Of a stretch of DNA of 64,000 nt, positions 1 through 8,757 are shown piece by piece. Numbering within the stretch: the first letter of the stretch is position 1; the number at the start of each line of letters is the position of its first letter. Below the pieces are notes generated by a model, which was not told the origin of the DNA, searched no databases, and saw only the letters and a list, made by a program, of their open reading frames with translations. A program made the translations under genes and the position numbers. The DNA is from JAJFUI01 sp039698035 (GTDB lineage Bacteria; Planctomycetota; Planctomycetia; Pirellulales; Thermoguttaceae), in contig JBDKSW010000005.1 of the NCBI GenBank assembly GCA_039698035.1, positions 26,924 to 90,923 on the forward strand, read 5' to 3'.

Positions 1-681
1 CTCGAGCAGGGGTTGGCGAATGAGTTCCAGCAGCGCGGCAAACGGGTTCAGCCGAACGAACCAGGACATGAGGTTCCGTTTGAGGAGCATCTCGGGCCGG
101 TAGATGATGGGCGTCACGTAGAACAGCACTTGCATCAGGACTTCGATCAAGTGCTGCGAGTCCTGGAACATCACGTTGACCAAGCCCGCACAAATGGCCA
201 GGGACCAGCCCACGACGAACAGCAGGGCGAAGGTCGGCACCAAGCTCAGCAGAGCCGGCAAGTTTCCAAAGCCGTTGACGCACCAGACCAGCACGGCCGC
301 GATGCCCAGCCCGAGCAGGAAGTGAAAGCCCGCGCCCAAGGTCGTGCGCAGGGGATAGATGGCCAACGGGGCGGGCTGTTGTCGGATGTACGACTCGCCC
401 TGAAAGAAGCACTGACAGCCTTGCATGACGACCGCCGTGATAAAGCCCCACAGGGTGAGTCCGGTCAGCAGGAAGGGTGCGAACGTGCGAACGTCTTGGC
501 CGAAAAGTCGGCTGAAAACCACGCACAAAACGACCGTCATGGCGATCGGGTGCAGGAGCGACCAGCCGATGCCGATCATGGACCGCCGATACCGATTTCG
601 CAAGTCGATGCGAACCAGGGCCAACCAAAAATGCCGCAGGCGCCAGATTTCTGAGAAGTATCCGGTCACGCGAGCCTCCAT
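1..681 (-). CDS. ABC-2 type export permease (partial, runs off the left edge)
   Basis: The open frame starts at ATG 681 and is still open at base 1, giving 227 residues of the N-terminal part. The opening region (MEARVTGYFSEIWRLRHFW) leads into a juxtamembrane basic stretch (LRNRYRRS) and then about five hydrophobic segments. This is the pattern of ABC-2 permeases of the Wzm/RfbA type, which export polysaccharide or lipid-linked glycans across the inner membrane together with an ATPase. Family members are about 260-280 residues, so some 40-50 residues are missing. The partner ATPase would lie beyond the left edge. The substrate cannot be read from the sequence. The family call is good; the exact role is inferred. 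Confidence 0.8.
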   Translation of the reverse strand, partial: MEARVTGYFSEIWRLRHFWLALVRIDLRNRYRRSMIGIGWSLLHPIAMTVVLCVVFSRLFGQDVRTFAPFLLTGLTLWGFITAVVMQGCQCFFQGESYIRQQPAPLAIYPLRTTLGAGFHFLLGLGIAAVLVWCVNGFGNLPALLSLVPTFALLFVVGWSLAICAGLVNVMFQDSQHLIEVLMQVLFYVTPIIYRPEMLLKRNLMSWFVRLNPFAALLELIRQPLLE

Positions 682-733
682 GCTCGTGCCGCCGCCTTAT
701 GCCACCAAGAGATACGACCTGTTAGGGGTTCCA

Positions 734-763
734 AGTATACTGAAACCCGGTCCAACGAGGCAA
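734..763 (-). promoter_or_regulatory. Predicted promoter of the ABC-2 permease
   Basis: On the minus strand, TTGCCT (763-758) and TATACT (739-734) are separated by 18 bases. The -10 lies about 53 bases upstream of the permease ATG at 681. The match is by eye only. Confidence 0.45.
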
Positions 764-905
764 CGGCAATAAAGGGACCTCGTCCGGGCGAAGCCGCTTT
801 CCGGCCCCCCCGGGCCCGCCACCTGGAAAGACGCTATACTTCCCCTGTGAGTCGTCGGTGCGGCCCACTGCGCAACCGCAGCCTTCCTGGCAAGGGTCTT
901 CTGTG

Positions 906-2288
906 ATGAAGAAGAACAGCGATGCCTCGCGTCGTCTCTACCTGGGCGTCGACATCGGCGGCACCAAGGTCATGGCGGCCCTTGTCCGCGAGTCGGGCGA
1001 GATCCTGGTCCGCGAACGGGCGCCGACGCCTCGCAAGGGTGGGCCCGAGCGGGTCGTCGCCGCGTTGGAAAAATGTATTGCCGACGCGCTTCACAAAGGC
1101 GGCATCGCGGCGAACAACCTGGCAGCCATCGGTGTCGCCGTGCCGGGCGTGGTTGACCCCGACCAGGGTCTCGTCGTTCTGACGCCAAACATGCGGCTCA
1201 CCGGCGTCGCCCTGGGCGCTCTGCTGAAAGCGCGGTTCAGAACGCCGATCATCCTTGGCAACGACGGCAATTTTGGGGCTTTGGGCGAAACGTGGCTGGG
1301 CTCCGCCCGAAAGGCCAGCAGTGCGCTGTACCTGTGCATCGGGACGGGGATTGGCAGCGGTTTCGTGCAACGCGGGCGGCTCTGGCGAGGCGACCGCGAG
1401 TCGGCCGGGGAAATCGGCCACATGATCATGCACATCGGCGGCCCGAAATGCGGCTGCGGCAATCGCGGCTGCCTGGAGGCGTTGGCCAGTCGCACGGCCA
1501 TCGAGCGCGATCTGAGAGACGCCATTGCCGCCGGGCGCAAGAGCGTGCTGACCGAGTTGGCCGGCGGCAACCTGTCGGTCATTCGCAGCGGCATGATCCG
1601 CAAGGCCCTCGACGGCGAAGACGAGCTTGTCACCGAAGTGGTGCGACGCGCGGCCGAAGTGATCGGCTATGCGTGCGTGAGCGTCCGCCATCTGATCGAC
1701 CCCGCGGCGATCGTGCTCGGCGGCGGCGTTATCGAGGCCTGCAGCGATTTCATCATGCCGATCATCGAGAACATCGTCGGCACGGACCCGCTGCCCGGCG
1801 CCCGCGAAGGGGGCCGCGTGCTGCTCAGCGCGCTCGGCGATGACGCCGTGGTTTTGGGGGCCGTGGCCGCCGCGAGAAAGCTGGTGCGGCGCAGTCCGTT
1901 CAAAAAGAAGTTCCAGGTCGAGCCGACCTATCGGGACATTGGCCGTGTCGCGTTCGGCGAGATTTCGGTGGGCAAGAAGACGTTCGACCGCGACATCTAC
2001 ATCCTGGTCGGCGGCCGCGTGAAGCGGCGTAAGAAGAAGCTGGCTCGCGAGACCTACGGGTCGGCCCACCGAGTCGGCCCGAAGGAGTTGGAACTGGTGT
2101 GCCAAGGGGGGCCCGAGGTGCTTTTCATCGGGTCCGGGATGTCAGGCCGCGTCGAGCTGGCCGACGACGCGCAGCGGTTTCTCGCCCAGCGGGCCATCCA
2201 TTGCGAGATGCTGCCGACGGCGAAAGCGGCGGACGCCTACAACCGGTCGAAGCTGCGCAAGGCCGCGCTGATGCACGTGACGTGCTAG
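906..2288 (+). CDS. ROK-family sugar kinase fused to a C-terminal Mth938-like domain
   Basis: The protein is 460 residues from ATG 906; the frame is open further upstream, but this ATG begins just before the conserved N-terminus. Residues 11-320 form a ROK kinase: the phosphate-binding motif GVDIGGTK is at 14-21 and the zinc-binding CGCGNRGCLE at about 182-191. ROK proteins phosphorylate glucose or related hexoses, or act as repressors; no DNA-binding domain is present here, so a kinase is likely. ROK kinases are usually about 300-320 residues. The extra C-terminal segment (about 340-460) resembles the Mth938/NDUFAF3-like fold: FGEISVGKKTFDRD, a PEVLFIGSG turn, a PTAKAADAYN segment, and an end in MHVTC. 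I read this as a two-domain fusion. The role of the second domain is unknown. Confidence 0.85.
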   Translation: MKKNSDASRRLYLGVDIGGTKVMAALVRESGEILVRERAPTPRKGGPERVVAALEKCIADALHKGGIAANNLAAIGVAVPGVVDPDQGLVVLTPNMRLTGVALGALLKARFRTPIILGNDGNFGALGETWLGSARKASSALYLCIGTGIGSGFVQRGRLWRGDRESAGEIGHMIMHIGGPKCGCGNRGCLEALASRTAIERDLRDAIAAGRKSVLTELAGGNLSVIRSGMIRKALDGEDELVTEVVRRAAEVIGYACVSVRHLIDPAAIVLGGGVIEACSDFIMPIIENIVGTDPLPGAREGGRVLLSALGDDAVVLGAVAAARKLVRRSPFKKKFQVEPTYRDIGRVAFGEISVGKKTFDRDIYILVGGRVKRRKKKLARETYGSAHRVGPKELELVCQGGPEVLFIGSGMSGRVELADDAQRFLAQRAIHCEMLPTAKAADAYNRSKLRKAALMHVTC

Positions 2289-2350
2289 CCGCGGCGTTCC
2301 GCACGGCCCCGTTGCGGGCCTGGGGACTGCAAAGCGTCTGTCCAAGTTGG

Positions 2351-2378
2351 TTGACCCTGCTTGCGCGGTCGCTATGAT
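2351..2378 (+). promoter_or_regulatory. Predicted promoter of the ACT-domain gene
   Basis: TTGACC (2351-2356) and TATGAT (2373-2378) have a 16-base spacer. The site lies about 165 bases upstream of ATG 2542, in the otherwise empty 2289-2541 gap. Confidence 0.4.
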
Positions 2379-2541
2379 TCCCGTAGATGCTTCTCAGAAC
2401 AGCTAATTTGGCTGATTTTCTTGCCGCGGGGCGGCATTTCAAGAGGGGCGCGGCGAGCCGCTGTGCCTGGCCCGCCAATCTTGCCCCCTCCTCAGGCTTA
2501 GGCGGGTTTCTGTCCGCCGATTCCATGAAAGGACGCACAAC

Positions 2542-2988
2542 ATGCAAACGGCCAAGCAACTCTCGGTGTCGTTGGTCAATAAGCCAGGGCGACTCGCCAA
2601 CATGCTGGTCGCGCTCGCCAAGGAAAAGGTGAATCTCAGGGCGTTGGTGGTCTCGGAGATCGGTGACCGGGGTGGGTTTCGCTTCGTGCCGGACGATGTC
2701 GAGGCGGCCGTCGCCGTGCTGGACAAGATGAACGTCCGCTACGAGCTGGCCGACGTGCTGCTTGTGGAAATCACGAGCCAATCGGGTGGGTTTCGCCACG
2801 TTTGCGAACGGCTGGCCGCCGAACACTTGAACATTGACTACGCCTACTGCTCGCTTGCCGGTGGGCGGCAAAGCGCGGCCGTGGCCGTCGTCAAGGTCAA
2901 CGACCTGACGAAAGCCCAACGAGTGCTCGGCCTCAACGGCACGGTGAAGAGACAGATGCCGTTCCGGCGGCAACTCCTGGCACGATAA
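2542..2988 (+). CDS. Tandem ACT-domain protein
   Basis: A 148-residue protein made of two consecutive ACT modules: residues about 5-70 (LSVSLVNKPGRLANMLVALA, with the ligand-turn motif NKPGRLA) and about 75-140. ACT domains bind amino acids and regulate metabolic enzymes allosterically. With no attached enzyme, this is a free-standing sensor whose partner is unknown. It is spaced away from both neighbours and has its own candidate promoter. An AAGG ribosome-binding sequence lies about 9 bases before the start. The domain call is firm; the ligand cannot be predicted. Confidence 0.8.
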   Translation: MQTAKQLSVSLVNKPGRLANMLVALAKEKVNLRALVVSEIGDRGGFRFVPDDVEAAVAVLDKMNVRYELADVLLVEITSQSGGFRHVCERLAAEHLNIDYAYCSLAGGRQSAAVAVVKVNDLTKAQRVLGLNGTVKRQMPFRRQLLAR

Positions 2989-3156
2989 GCTAGGAATCGG
3001 ACGCAGGATCCGTAAGCTACGGTCGATCCGCTTTGCTCTTGCCCCGTCGGGCCAATCCTGCGACACTTCCGGCCCAAATCTGGACGCTCGCGGGCGTGCC
3101 GTGGGCCAGCGGCCCAGGAACGCGACGTCAGACCTAGGCTGGGAGTCTGTCCTGCG

Positions 3157-3834
3157 ATGCGAACCGCCATGCGCAATGCCGTTGCGGCCATGATCGTTGC
3201 GTTGCTGGCGCCGGGCTGCGGCATGGGGCCGGAATACACGACCGCGCCGGACTACCAGGGGCAGCAGGCGGCGGGGCCCAGCCAGCCGGTCGTCGGCGGG
3301 TACGCCAATCCCGTGTTCATCGCCATGCCGGACTCTCAATGTGCATGGGAAACCACCGTCGAAGTGGTCCAAAACTATTTTCGGATTGGCCGCGAGGAAC
3401 CGGTGCGACGCATTGGCGACACGGTTATCGAGGGCCGCATCGAGACGGTCGCCGAGGTCAGCCCAACGATCTTCGAGCCTTGGCGGCACGACACGGCCGA
3501 CCCGGACCAGCGCATGGAGAACACGCTGCAGACGATGCGACGCCGAGCGGTCGTCCGCGTGATCCCGGCTCAGGGAGGCCACTGGGTCGATGTGGCCGTC
3601 TTCAAAGAGCTTGAGGACCTGAAACGGCCCGAGCACTCGACGGCCGGCGCGGCCACGTTCCGATACGACAGCTCGATGGTGGGCATCGTGAACCCGGTCA
3701 ATGACGAGCAGATCACCAAGGGCTGGATTGCGCGGGGCCGCGACGCATCGCTCGAGCAGTACATGATTGCCCACCTGCTGGACCGCTGCGGCCAAACGGG
3801 CTCGCCTGGCGTCATGCGCGCGCAGGACAAGTGA
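3157..3834 (+). CDS. Putative lipoprotein of unknown function
   Basis: A 225-residue protein with a short basic N-terminus, a hydrophobic stretch, and a lipobox-like LAPGC ending at Cys21, so it is probably exported and lipid-anchored. The ATG at 3157 is preceded by GGGAG about 10 bases upstream, which favours it over the internal Met at 3172. After the signal comes a low-complexity G/Q/P-rich stretch, then a compact region with conserved-looking Trp and acidic positions. I do not recognise a family; similar secreted proteins are common in planctomycetes. The gene faces the histidine kinase across a 50-base gap, so no operon partner is evident. Confidence 0.65.
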   Translation: MRTAMRNAVAAMIVALLAPGCGMGPEYTTAPDYQGQQAAGPSQPVVGGYANPVFIAMPDSQCAWETTVEVVQNYFRIGREEPVRRIGDTVIEGRIETVAEVSPTIFEPWRHDTADPDQRMENTLQTMRRRAVVRVIPAQGGHWVDVAVFKELEDLKRPEHSTAGAATFRYDSSMVGIVNPVNDEQITKGWIARGRDASLEQYMIAHLLDRCGQTGSPGVMRAQDK

Positions 3835-3885
3835 GAAAGAGGGCGGTCGGTTTTTGTCGTTCCGTCTTCAGCGTTCCGCCGTCGA

Positions 3886-4731
3886 TCAGTTGCCCGCGGC
3901 GCTGGCCGTCTGCTGCGCGAACGGGACGGCCACGACCGGCGAGAAGGTCGCGGCGGGCGGGACTTTTGCGGCCGGCTTGGCGGCGGCCGGCAGTTTGAGC
4001 GTGAAGGCCGTGCCTTTGCCAACGGTGCTTTCGACGCGAATTCGCCCGTGATGGGCCTCGATCATGTCGCGGCACATCGAGAGGCCAAGACCGGTGCCGC
4101 CTTTTCCGCTGGCGTCGGGGCCTTTCTTGGTCGTGTAGAACGACTCGAAGATTCGCGGCAGCTTGTCGGCCGGAATGCCGCAGCCGCTGTCGCGGACGAC
4201 GAGATCGACCATGCCGTTCGCGGCGTCGTCGAGGAGCTTGATCCAGAGACGCCCGCCGTTGGGCATCGCTTGCCGGGCGTTGATGAGCAAATTGAGCAGC
4301 ACCTGTTGAATCTGGTTGCCGTTGATATTGGCCGGTGGAATGGGCTGGTAGTTTCGCTCGACCACAACGCGGTACTTGTTCATTTCGCGTTCGAGCAGCA
4401 GCAACGTGTCGTCGACGAGCTTGGTCAGGTCGGTCGGTTCTTGGCCGGCCGCACGGTTTCTGGCCATGCCCAGCACGGTGTTCGTAATCGTCGCGGCGCG
4501 GTTGGCCGAGGCCAAGATCTTCTCGAAGCACTTGTCGCGTGTGGGGGCGTCCTTGTGCCGCGTGCCCATCTTCGCATAGTTGAGGATGGTCATCAGCACA
4601 TTGTTGAACTCGTGGGTGGTCGTGCCGACGAGCTCGCCGAGGGCCGTCAGGCGTTGGGCCTGGGCAAGTTGCTGTTTGAGGATTTCGATTTGTTGCTGAA
4701 GTTCCAGCGGATCACCGGCGTTGCTGCTCAT
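3886..4731 (-). CDS. Soluble sensor histidine kinase
   Basis: The protein has 281 residues from ATG 4731, which follows a GGGGGA ribosome-binding sequence; the frame extends upstream, but that part has no family character. An N-terminal coiled coil (about 8-30, Q/L-rich) leads into the phosphoacceptor H-box THEFNN with His40. The ATPase domain follows, with an N-box (LLINARQAM), DSGCGIP, an F-box (IFESFYTTKKG) and GGTGLGL. There is no membrane segment and no input domain beyond the coiled coil. The C-terminus carries an Ala/Pro-rich tail. A partner response regulator is not adjacent; stand-alone receivers occur at 22.4 and 62.5 kb but cannot be assigned to it. Confidence 0.85.
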   Translation of the reverse strand: MSSNAGDPLELQQQIEILKQQLAQAQRLTALGELVGTTTHEFNNVLMTILNYAKMGTRHKDAPTRDKCFEKILASANRAATITNTVLGMARNRAAGQEPTDLTKLVDDTLLLLEREMNKYRVVVERNYQPIPPANINGNQIQQVLLNLLINARQAMPNGGRLWIKLLDDAANGMVDLVVRDSGCGIPADKLPRIFESFYTTKKGPDASGKGGTGLGLSMCRDMIEAHHGRIRVESTVGKGTAFTLKLPAAAKPAAKVPPAATFSPVVAVPFAQQTASAAGN

Positions 4732-5070
4732 AACAATCGGTCCCCCCTCGACATGGTCGCGGCCAGTTTTGCCCGAAACACGGCGGCTCTTTGTTTGCCC
4801 CAGAATCAACACACTCGCGTATCTGCCGAGCTTACGTGTCTTCTAAGTCCAGCCCGGCAAGGCAGTTACCCGTTTGGCGTATCGTCGAACTCGACTCGTC
4901 GACTGTAACGGAAGCCGTTATAATCGGCGTGTCGATGCAGACGGGGTATCTTGCCGGGTCCGCCGTGGGGCAAAATACGGCGACCTGGGACCCGGCGGTG
5001 GCGTTGCCGACCAAGATCGTGGACGGCGAGGGCCGCTTTGGCACGGCGTGGCACGCAGAGGGCAACCCAA

Positions 5071-5313
5071 ATGCACACGGTGGAAAGGCTCGAAGAGGCC
5101 CTCGCCTTGGTCAGTCGCCTGGGTTACACGATTCGGCAAGACTGTCTGGGGGGCCGTGGCGGCGGCTGCGAACTGAAGGGCCGCAAGCTGTTCTTCCTCG
5201 ACCTCGACCTGGGGCCGGATGAGCAGTTGGAGCAAGTACTCGCCACGTTGCGTTCGGAGCCGAGCGTCGGCGAACTGCCCGTGTCGGCGGAACTGGCCGA
5301 GTTGCTGAAGTGA
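5071..5313 (+). CDS. Small conserved-looking protein of unknown function
   Basis: An 80-residue protein starting at ATG 5071, 9 bases after a GAGGGC ribosome-binding sequence. A glycine-rich central motif (LGGRGGGCELKGRK) is followed by FFLDLDLGPDEQLEQVL, a strand then a helix, and an acidic end. I do not recognise a family, but the composition and phase are those of real coding sequence. It ends 4 bases before the convergent nadD gene. A TATAAT hexamer at 4919-4924 could be its -10, though no -35 is clear. Confidence 0.6.
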   Translation: MHTVERLEEALALVSRLGYTIRQDCLGGRGGGCELKGRKLFFLDLDLGPDEQLEQVLATLRSEPSVGELPVSAELAELLK

Positions 5314-5317
5314 GCGG

Positions 5318-5953
5318 TCAGCGCTCGGCTTTCGGCTTGGACGCCGACGGCCGATAGAGCCCGTGGGTGGCGATGTACTCTTCGACCGCCCGAGGAACGC
5401 GGTAGCGGATGCTTTGGCCGCGCGACACGGATTGGCGCAGGTCGGTTGCGCTGATGCCGATCTCGGGCATTTCGACGGCGTGCCGACGGATCGTCGCAAT
5501 CCGCTCTGCGTTGGCGATTTCCGCGAGGCAATCGAAGTCGATTGGTCCGCAGCCCGCGCGGCGCACCGCGACGGGAGTGGCCAGCTCGCAGACCCGCTTG
5601 GCGTCGCGCCAGTGAGGCAGGTCAAGCAGCATATCGGCGCCGACCAAGAAGAACAGCTCCCGGTCGGGCTCCTGCTGCCGGAAGTGGGCGAGCGTTTCGA
5701 CCGTGTAGTTCACGCCACCGCGATCGGTCTCGTAACGGCAAATCGAGAACGCCGCGTTGCCGGCCACCGCCAGTTCGAGCATTGCGACGCGATCGGACGC
5801 TGGGGTGGGCTCTCGTTCTTGCTTGTGCGGGGCGGTGGCAGCCGGCAGGAACCAGACGGCGTCGAGCGCGCACTGTTCCCGGCAGCACTCGGCCAGAAGC
5901 AAGTGCCCGCAGTGGACCGGATCAAAGGTGCCGCCAAAAATGCCGAGTCGCAA
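5318..5953 (-). CDS. nadD: Nicotinate-nucleotide adenylyltransferase
   Basis: This enzyme transfers AMP from ATP to nicotinate mononucleotide in NAD synthesis. The 211-residue protein opens directly with the nucleotidyltransferase signature: RLGIFGGTFDPVHCGH with the HxGH-type motif at 14-17. It has a C-terminal ISATDLRQS motif, a variant of the usual ISSTxIR. The start is TTG at 5953; no ATG lies upstream, and the family begins exactly here. It sits 19 bases downstream of thrC on the same strand, so the two are probably cotranscribed. Confidence 0.92.
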   Translation of the reverse strand: MRLGIFGGTFDPVHCGHLLLAECCREQCALDAVWFLPAATAPHKQEREPTPASDRVAMLELAVAGNAAFSICRYETDRGGVNYTVETLAHFRQQEPDRELFFLVGADMLLDLPHWRDAKRVCELATPVAVRRAGCGPIDFDCLAEIANAERIATIRRHAVEMPEIGISATDLRQSVSRGQSIRYRVPRAVEEYIATHGLYRPSASKPKAER

Positions 5954-5972
5954 GGCGATAGGTTGTGGAGAG

Positions 5973-7364
5973 CTAGGAGTTTTGTTTGATGGCTTTCAGA
6001 ATCTGGTCGAGGTCGTTCGGCACGGCGACGGCCCGATTGGCGAAGGCGGCCGTTCGGACGCCGCGGCTGCCGAGCACCTCGTTGAACTTCGTCTGGTCGG
6101 CGCTATGATAGGCGACCGTGGCCGTCGGGTCTTTGAGTTGGTGGCCGGTCAGGATGCAGACGACCCGCTCGTCCGGACCGATCGCGCCCTCGGCGACCAG
6201 CCGTTTCGCGCCGGCGACGGTGGCCGCGCTGGCCGGCTCGCAGCCGAGCCCGCTTGCGCCGACCTGGGCTTTTGCGTCCAAGATCTCTTGGTCGGTCACT
6301 TCGCGGACCAGTCCGTCGCACCACTGCAGCGCGCGGAGGCACTTTGTCAGATTGACGGGCCGGTTGATCTCGATGGCGCTGGCGATCGTTGACGCCCGAC
6401 GGTTTTGGGCGTCCATCTCGCCGTAGAACCGCTCGGCGATCTCCATCGCGGGGCGACCGTCGTTCCAACGCAGGCCGCGTTTTTCGAACAGCTCGTACAG
6501 CGTATTGGCGCCAGCCGAGTTGATGACGGCCAGCCTGGGCACGCGGTCGATGAGGCCGAGCTCACGGAGTTCGTGGAACGCCTTGCCGAAGGCACTCGAG
6601 TTGCCGAGGTTTCCGCCCGGCACGACGATCCAGTCGGGCACTTGCCAGCCGAGGCCCTCCAAGACGCGGAACATGATTGTCTTCTGGCCTTCCAGGCGGA
6701 ATGGATTGAGACTGTTGACCAGATAAATGCGTTCTTGGCGGCAGACCTCCTGAACGCGCGCCATCGCGTCGTCGAAATCACCGGCGATTTGCAGTGTCAA
6801 CGCGCCGTAGTCCAAGGCCTGCGAGAGCTTGCCGTAGGCGATCTTGCCGGAGCCGATGAAGATGATGGCTTTCATCAGCCGGAGGGCCGAGCAGTAGAGG
6901 GCCAGCGACGCGCTCGTGTTGCCGGTCGAGGCGCACGCCGCGCGGTTGGCGCCGACGAGCCGTGCGTGGCTGAAGGCGGCCGACATGCCGTTGTCCTTGA
7001 AGCTGCCTGACGGGTTCATGCCCTCGTATTGCAGGTGAAGGCGACGCGGCTTGAGGCCGATGTAGGCGGCCACGCCCTCGGAGCCGAGCAGCAGGGTCTG
7101 GCCCTCGCCGATCGTGGCGCAGTGGTGCAACGGCGCGAATGGCAGCAGTTCGTGGAACCGCCAAACGCCACTAAAGCAGTGGGGATCGTTGCGGCGTGCC
7201 CATTTGCGCTCGAAATCGGCCAGGGACCGAGGCGTCGGGAGCTTGTCCCAGGCGTACGCGACATCCAGAAGGTTGCCGCACCGCTCGCACGCAACGCGAA
7301 CGTCGTCAATCGGATAGGTGGCTCCGCAGCCCGGAACGATACATCGCTGGAAGGCGTTCGGCAT
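5973..7364 (-). CDS. thrC: Threonine synthase with N-terminal zinc ribbon
   Basis: This PLP enzyme converts O-phosphohomoserine to threonine. The protein is 463 residues from ATG 7364; an upstream in-frame TTG is less likely. Cys8, Cys13, Cys26 and Cys29 form an N-terminal zinc ribbon (CIVPGC and CERCG) typical of one threonine synthase subgroup. The PLP lysine is K123 in NPSGSFKDNG, and a glycine-rich phosphate loop (VVPGGNLGNSSAFGK) follows later. Other fold-type II enzymes are possible, but the zinc ribbon plus SGSFKD supports ThrC. It is the first gene of a likely thrC-nadD pair. Confidence 0.88.
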   Translation of the reverse strand: MPNAFQRCIVPGCGATYPIDDVRVACERCGNLLDVAYAWDKLPTPRSLADFERKWARRNDPHCFSGVWRFHELLPFAPLHHCATIGEGQTLLLGSEGVAAYIGLKPRRLHLQYEGMNPSGSFKDNGMSAAFSHARLVGANRAACASTGNTSASLALYCSALRLMKAIIFIGSGKIAYGKLSQALDYGALTLQIAGDFDDAMARVQEVCRQERIYLVNSLNPFRLEGQKTIMFRVLEGLGWQVPDWIVVPGGNLGNSSAFGKAFHELRELGLIDRVPRLAVINSAGANTLYELFEKRGLRWNDGRPAMEIAERFYGEMDAQNRRASTIASAIEINRPVNLTKCLRALQWCDGLVREVTDQEILDAKAQVGASGLGCEPASAATVAGAKRLVAEGAIGPDERVVCILTGHQLKDPTATVAYHSADQTKFNEVLGSRGVRTAAFANRAVAVPNDLDQILKAIKQNS

Positions 7365-7661
7365 TTTTTGACTCGCGTGACAAACTGGGCTATCTGCGTC
7401 GAACAATTGTCTCTGGCGTCACCGACGGCATATCGCTGCGGGGATCATACTCGACAGATTGGGCCGGTATCAAGACAGCTCTCGGCGAGGTGCGCCCTTC
7501 GCACGCCACCGATGCGTCCGGGTTGCGGTAGCCGGAAGTCCAGACACCTCAGACACTTGGCGGTGTGCGCGGGGCGGCGTGAAGCGGGCGGCATCTGTGG
7601 TTGGGAGTATGTCGGGCCACGACGACCCACTCCCTTGGCGACCACCCCATTGGCGGCTGGT

Positions 7662-7690
7662 TTGACAATAGCCAGCGGCCGGTTTACAAT
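7662..7690 (+). promoter_or_regulatory. Strong predicted sigma-70 promoter of the DksA-type gene
   Basis: TTGACA (7662-7667), a 17-base spacer and TACAAT (7685-7690) make a near-perfect consensus promoter, about 70 bases upstream of ATG 7761. It lies in the 396-base divergent gap 7365-7760, which holds no other gene I can support. The thrC promoter should also be in this gap, but I see no equally clear match. Confidence 0.7.
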
Positions 7691-7760
7691 CACAAGTCTG
7701 TCAGGATCGAAAATCGGCCAAACAGAGAGCAGCTCAGGCGCCCCACGCGGAGAAGACGCA

Positions 7761-8135
7761 ATGAACAAGCCCGAATTGCAGGCCTACAAGGATCAGCTTC
7801 TGCTCCTGCGAGCGAGGCTGCGAGGCGATGTGAACAAGATGGCGGATGCCGCCCTGAGAAAGAGCCGCAGCGAGGCCAACGGCGACCTTTCCAGCATGCC
7901 GATCCACATGGCCGACATTGGCAGCGACAACTTCGAGCAGGAGTTCACGCTCAGTCTGATGGAGAACGACGGCGGCACGCTGGCCCAGATCGAGGCGTCG
8001 CTCGAACGCATCAACGACGGCACCTACGGGCTGTGTGAAGAGTGCGGCTTGAAGATCCCCAAGAGCCGGCTGAACGCGATTCCCTACGCAACGCTCTGCG
8101 TGCGTTGCGCCGGACAGCAGGAACAGCTGAAGTAG
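7761..8135 (+). CDS. DksA/TraR-type C4 zinc-finger protein
   Basis: A 124-residue protein with a long helical N-terminal half (about 1-88, coiled-coil-like) and a C-terminal zinc finger using Cys92, Cys95, Cys113 and Cys116 (CEEC and CVRC), the pattern of the DksA/TraR family. Such proteins bind the RNA polymerase secondary channel, often with ppGpp. The acidic tip in the coiled coil is not easily recognised, so it may be a DksA-like paralogue rather than DksA itself. The start is the ATG at 7761, after AGAAG, and the longer upstream frame is rejected. A strong promoter precedes it, and lspA follows after 38 bases. Confidence 0.85.
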   Translation: MNKPELQAYKDQLLLLRARLRGDVNKMADAALRKSRSEANGDLSSMPIHMADIGSDNFEQEFTLSLMENDGGTLAQIEASLERINDGTYGLCEECGLKIPKSRLNAIPYATLCVRCAGQQEQLK

Positions 8136-8173
8136 CAGCGGCGTCGCAACATCTTACAGGAAAAGATGTTGCG

Positions 8174-8749
8174 ATGGCTGCGAAGGCCCGCGCAGCAGGA
8201 AGCACCGTCTTGAAACCAGCGGTCCCGCTAAGCCGCTACCTGACGTTCACCGCCTTGGCGGTTGGCGTTTGCGCGGCCGATTTGGCCAGCAAGAGCTGGG
8301 TTTTCCGATGGCTCGGCGGCCCGAGCGGCGGCATCTGGTGGGCCTGGGAGGGCGTCTTCGGGTTCCAGACAAGCCTCAACCGGGGGGCTCTGTTTGGCCT
8401 GGGCCAAGGCTTCTGGCTCGTCTTCGCGGCCATGTCCGTCGTGGCAGCCGCCGGCATCGTCGTCTGGCTGTTCGCCTTCCGCGCGGCCAACGACTGGCTG
8501 AGGACCATCGCGCTCGGCCTTGTGACCGGCGGCATCCTGGGCAATCTCTATGACCGCCTGGCACTGCACCGCCTCACTTGGGTTGACGGCACGCCGGCCC
8601 ACGCTGTGCGCGACTTTATCGTCATGTTCCAGGTCGGCGAGTGGCATTGGCCCAACTACAACCTGGCGGACGCGGGCCTGGTCTGCGGAGCCGGCCTGCT
8701 CATCTGCCAGGCCTTCCTTGCCAAACCGACCCCCAGCGAAGCGGATTAG
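8174..8749 (+). CDS. lspA: Lipoprotein signal peptidase (signal peptidase II)
   Basis: A 191-residue integral membrane aspartyl protease that removes signal peptides from prolipoproteins after lipidation. Four hydrophobic segments are visible. The two catalytic aspartates sit in conserved motifs: D127 in GGILGNLYDRL and D166 in YNLADAGL. A SLNRGALFG motif (about 67-75) matches the family's NxGxxFG. The start is ATG 8174 with AGGA about 12 bases upstream. It follows the zinc-finger gene by 38 bases, so the two are probably one transcript. The window encodes several lipoproteins that would need this enzyme. Confidence 0.95.
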   Translation: MAAKARAAGSTVLKPAVPLSRYLTFTALAVGVCAADLASKSWVFRWLGGPSGGIWWAWEGVFGFQTSLNRGALFGLGQGFWLVFAAMSVVAAAGIVVWLFAFRAANDWLRTIALGLVTGGILGNLYDRLALHRLTWVDGTPAHAVRDFIVMFQVGEWHWPNYNLADAGLVCGAGLLICQAFLAKPTPSEAD

Positions 8750-8757
8750 CCAACGCT

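Noticed and set aside
834..2105. Long minus-strand frame of 423 codons
   Set aside because: It is antisense to the ROK kinase and has no start signal.
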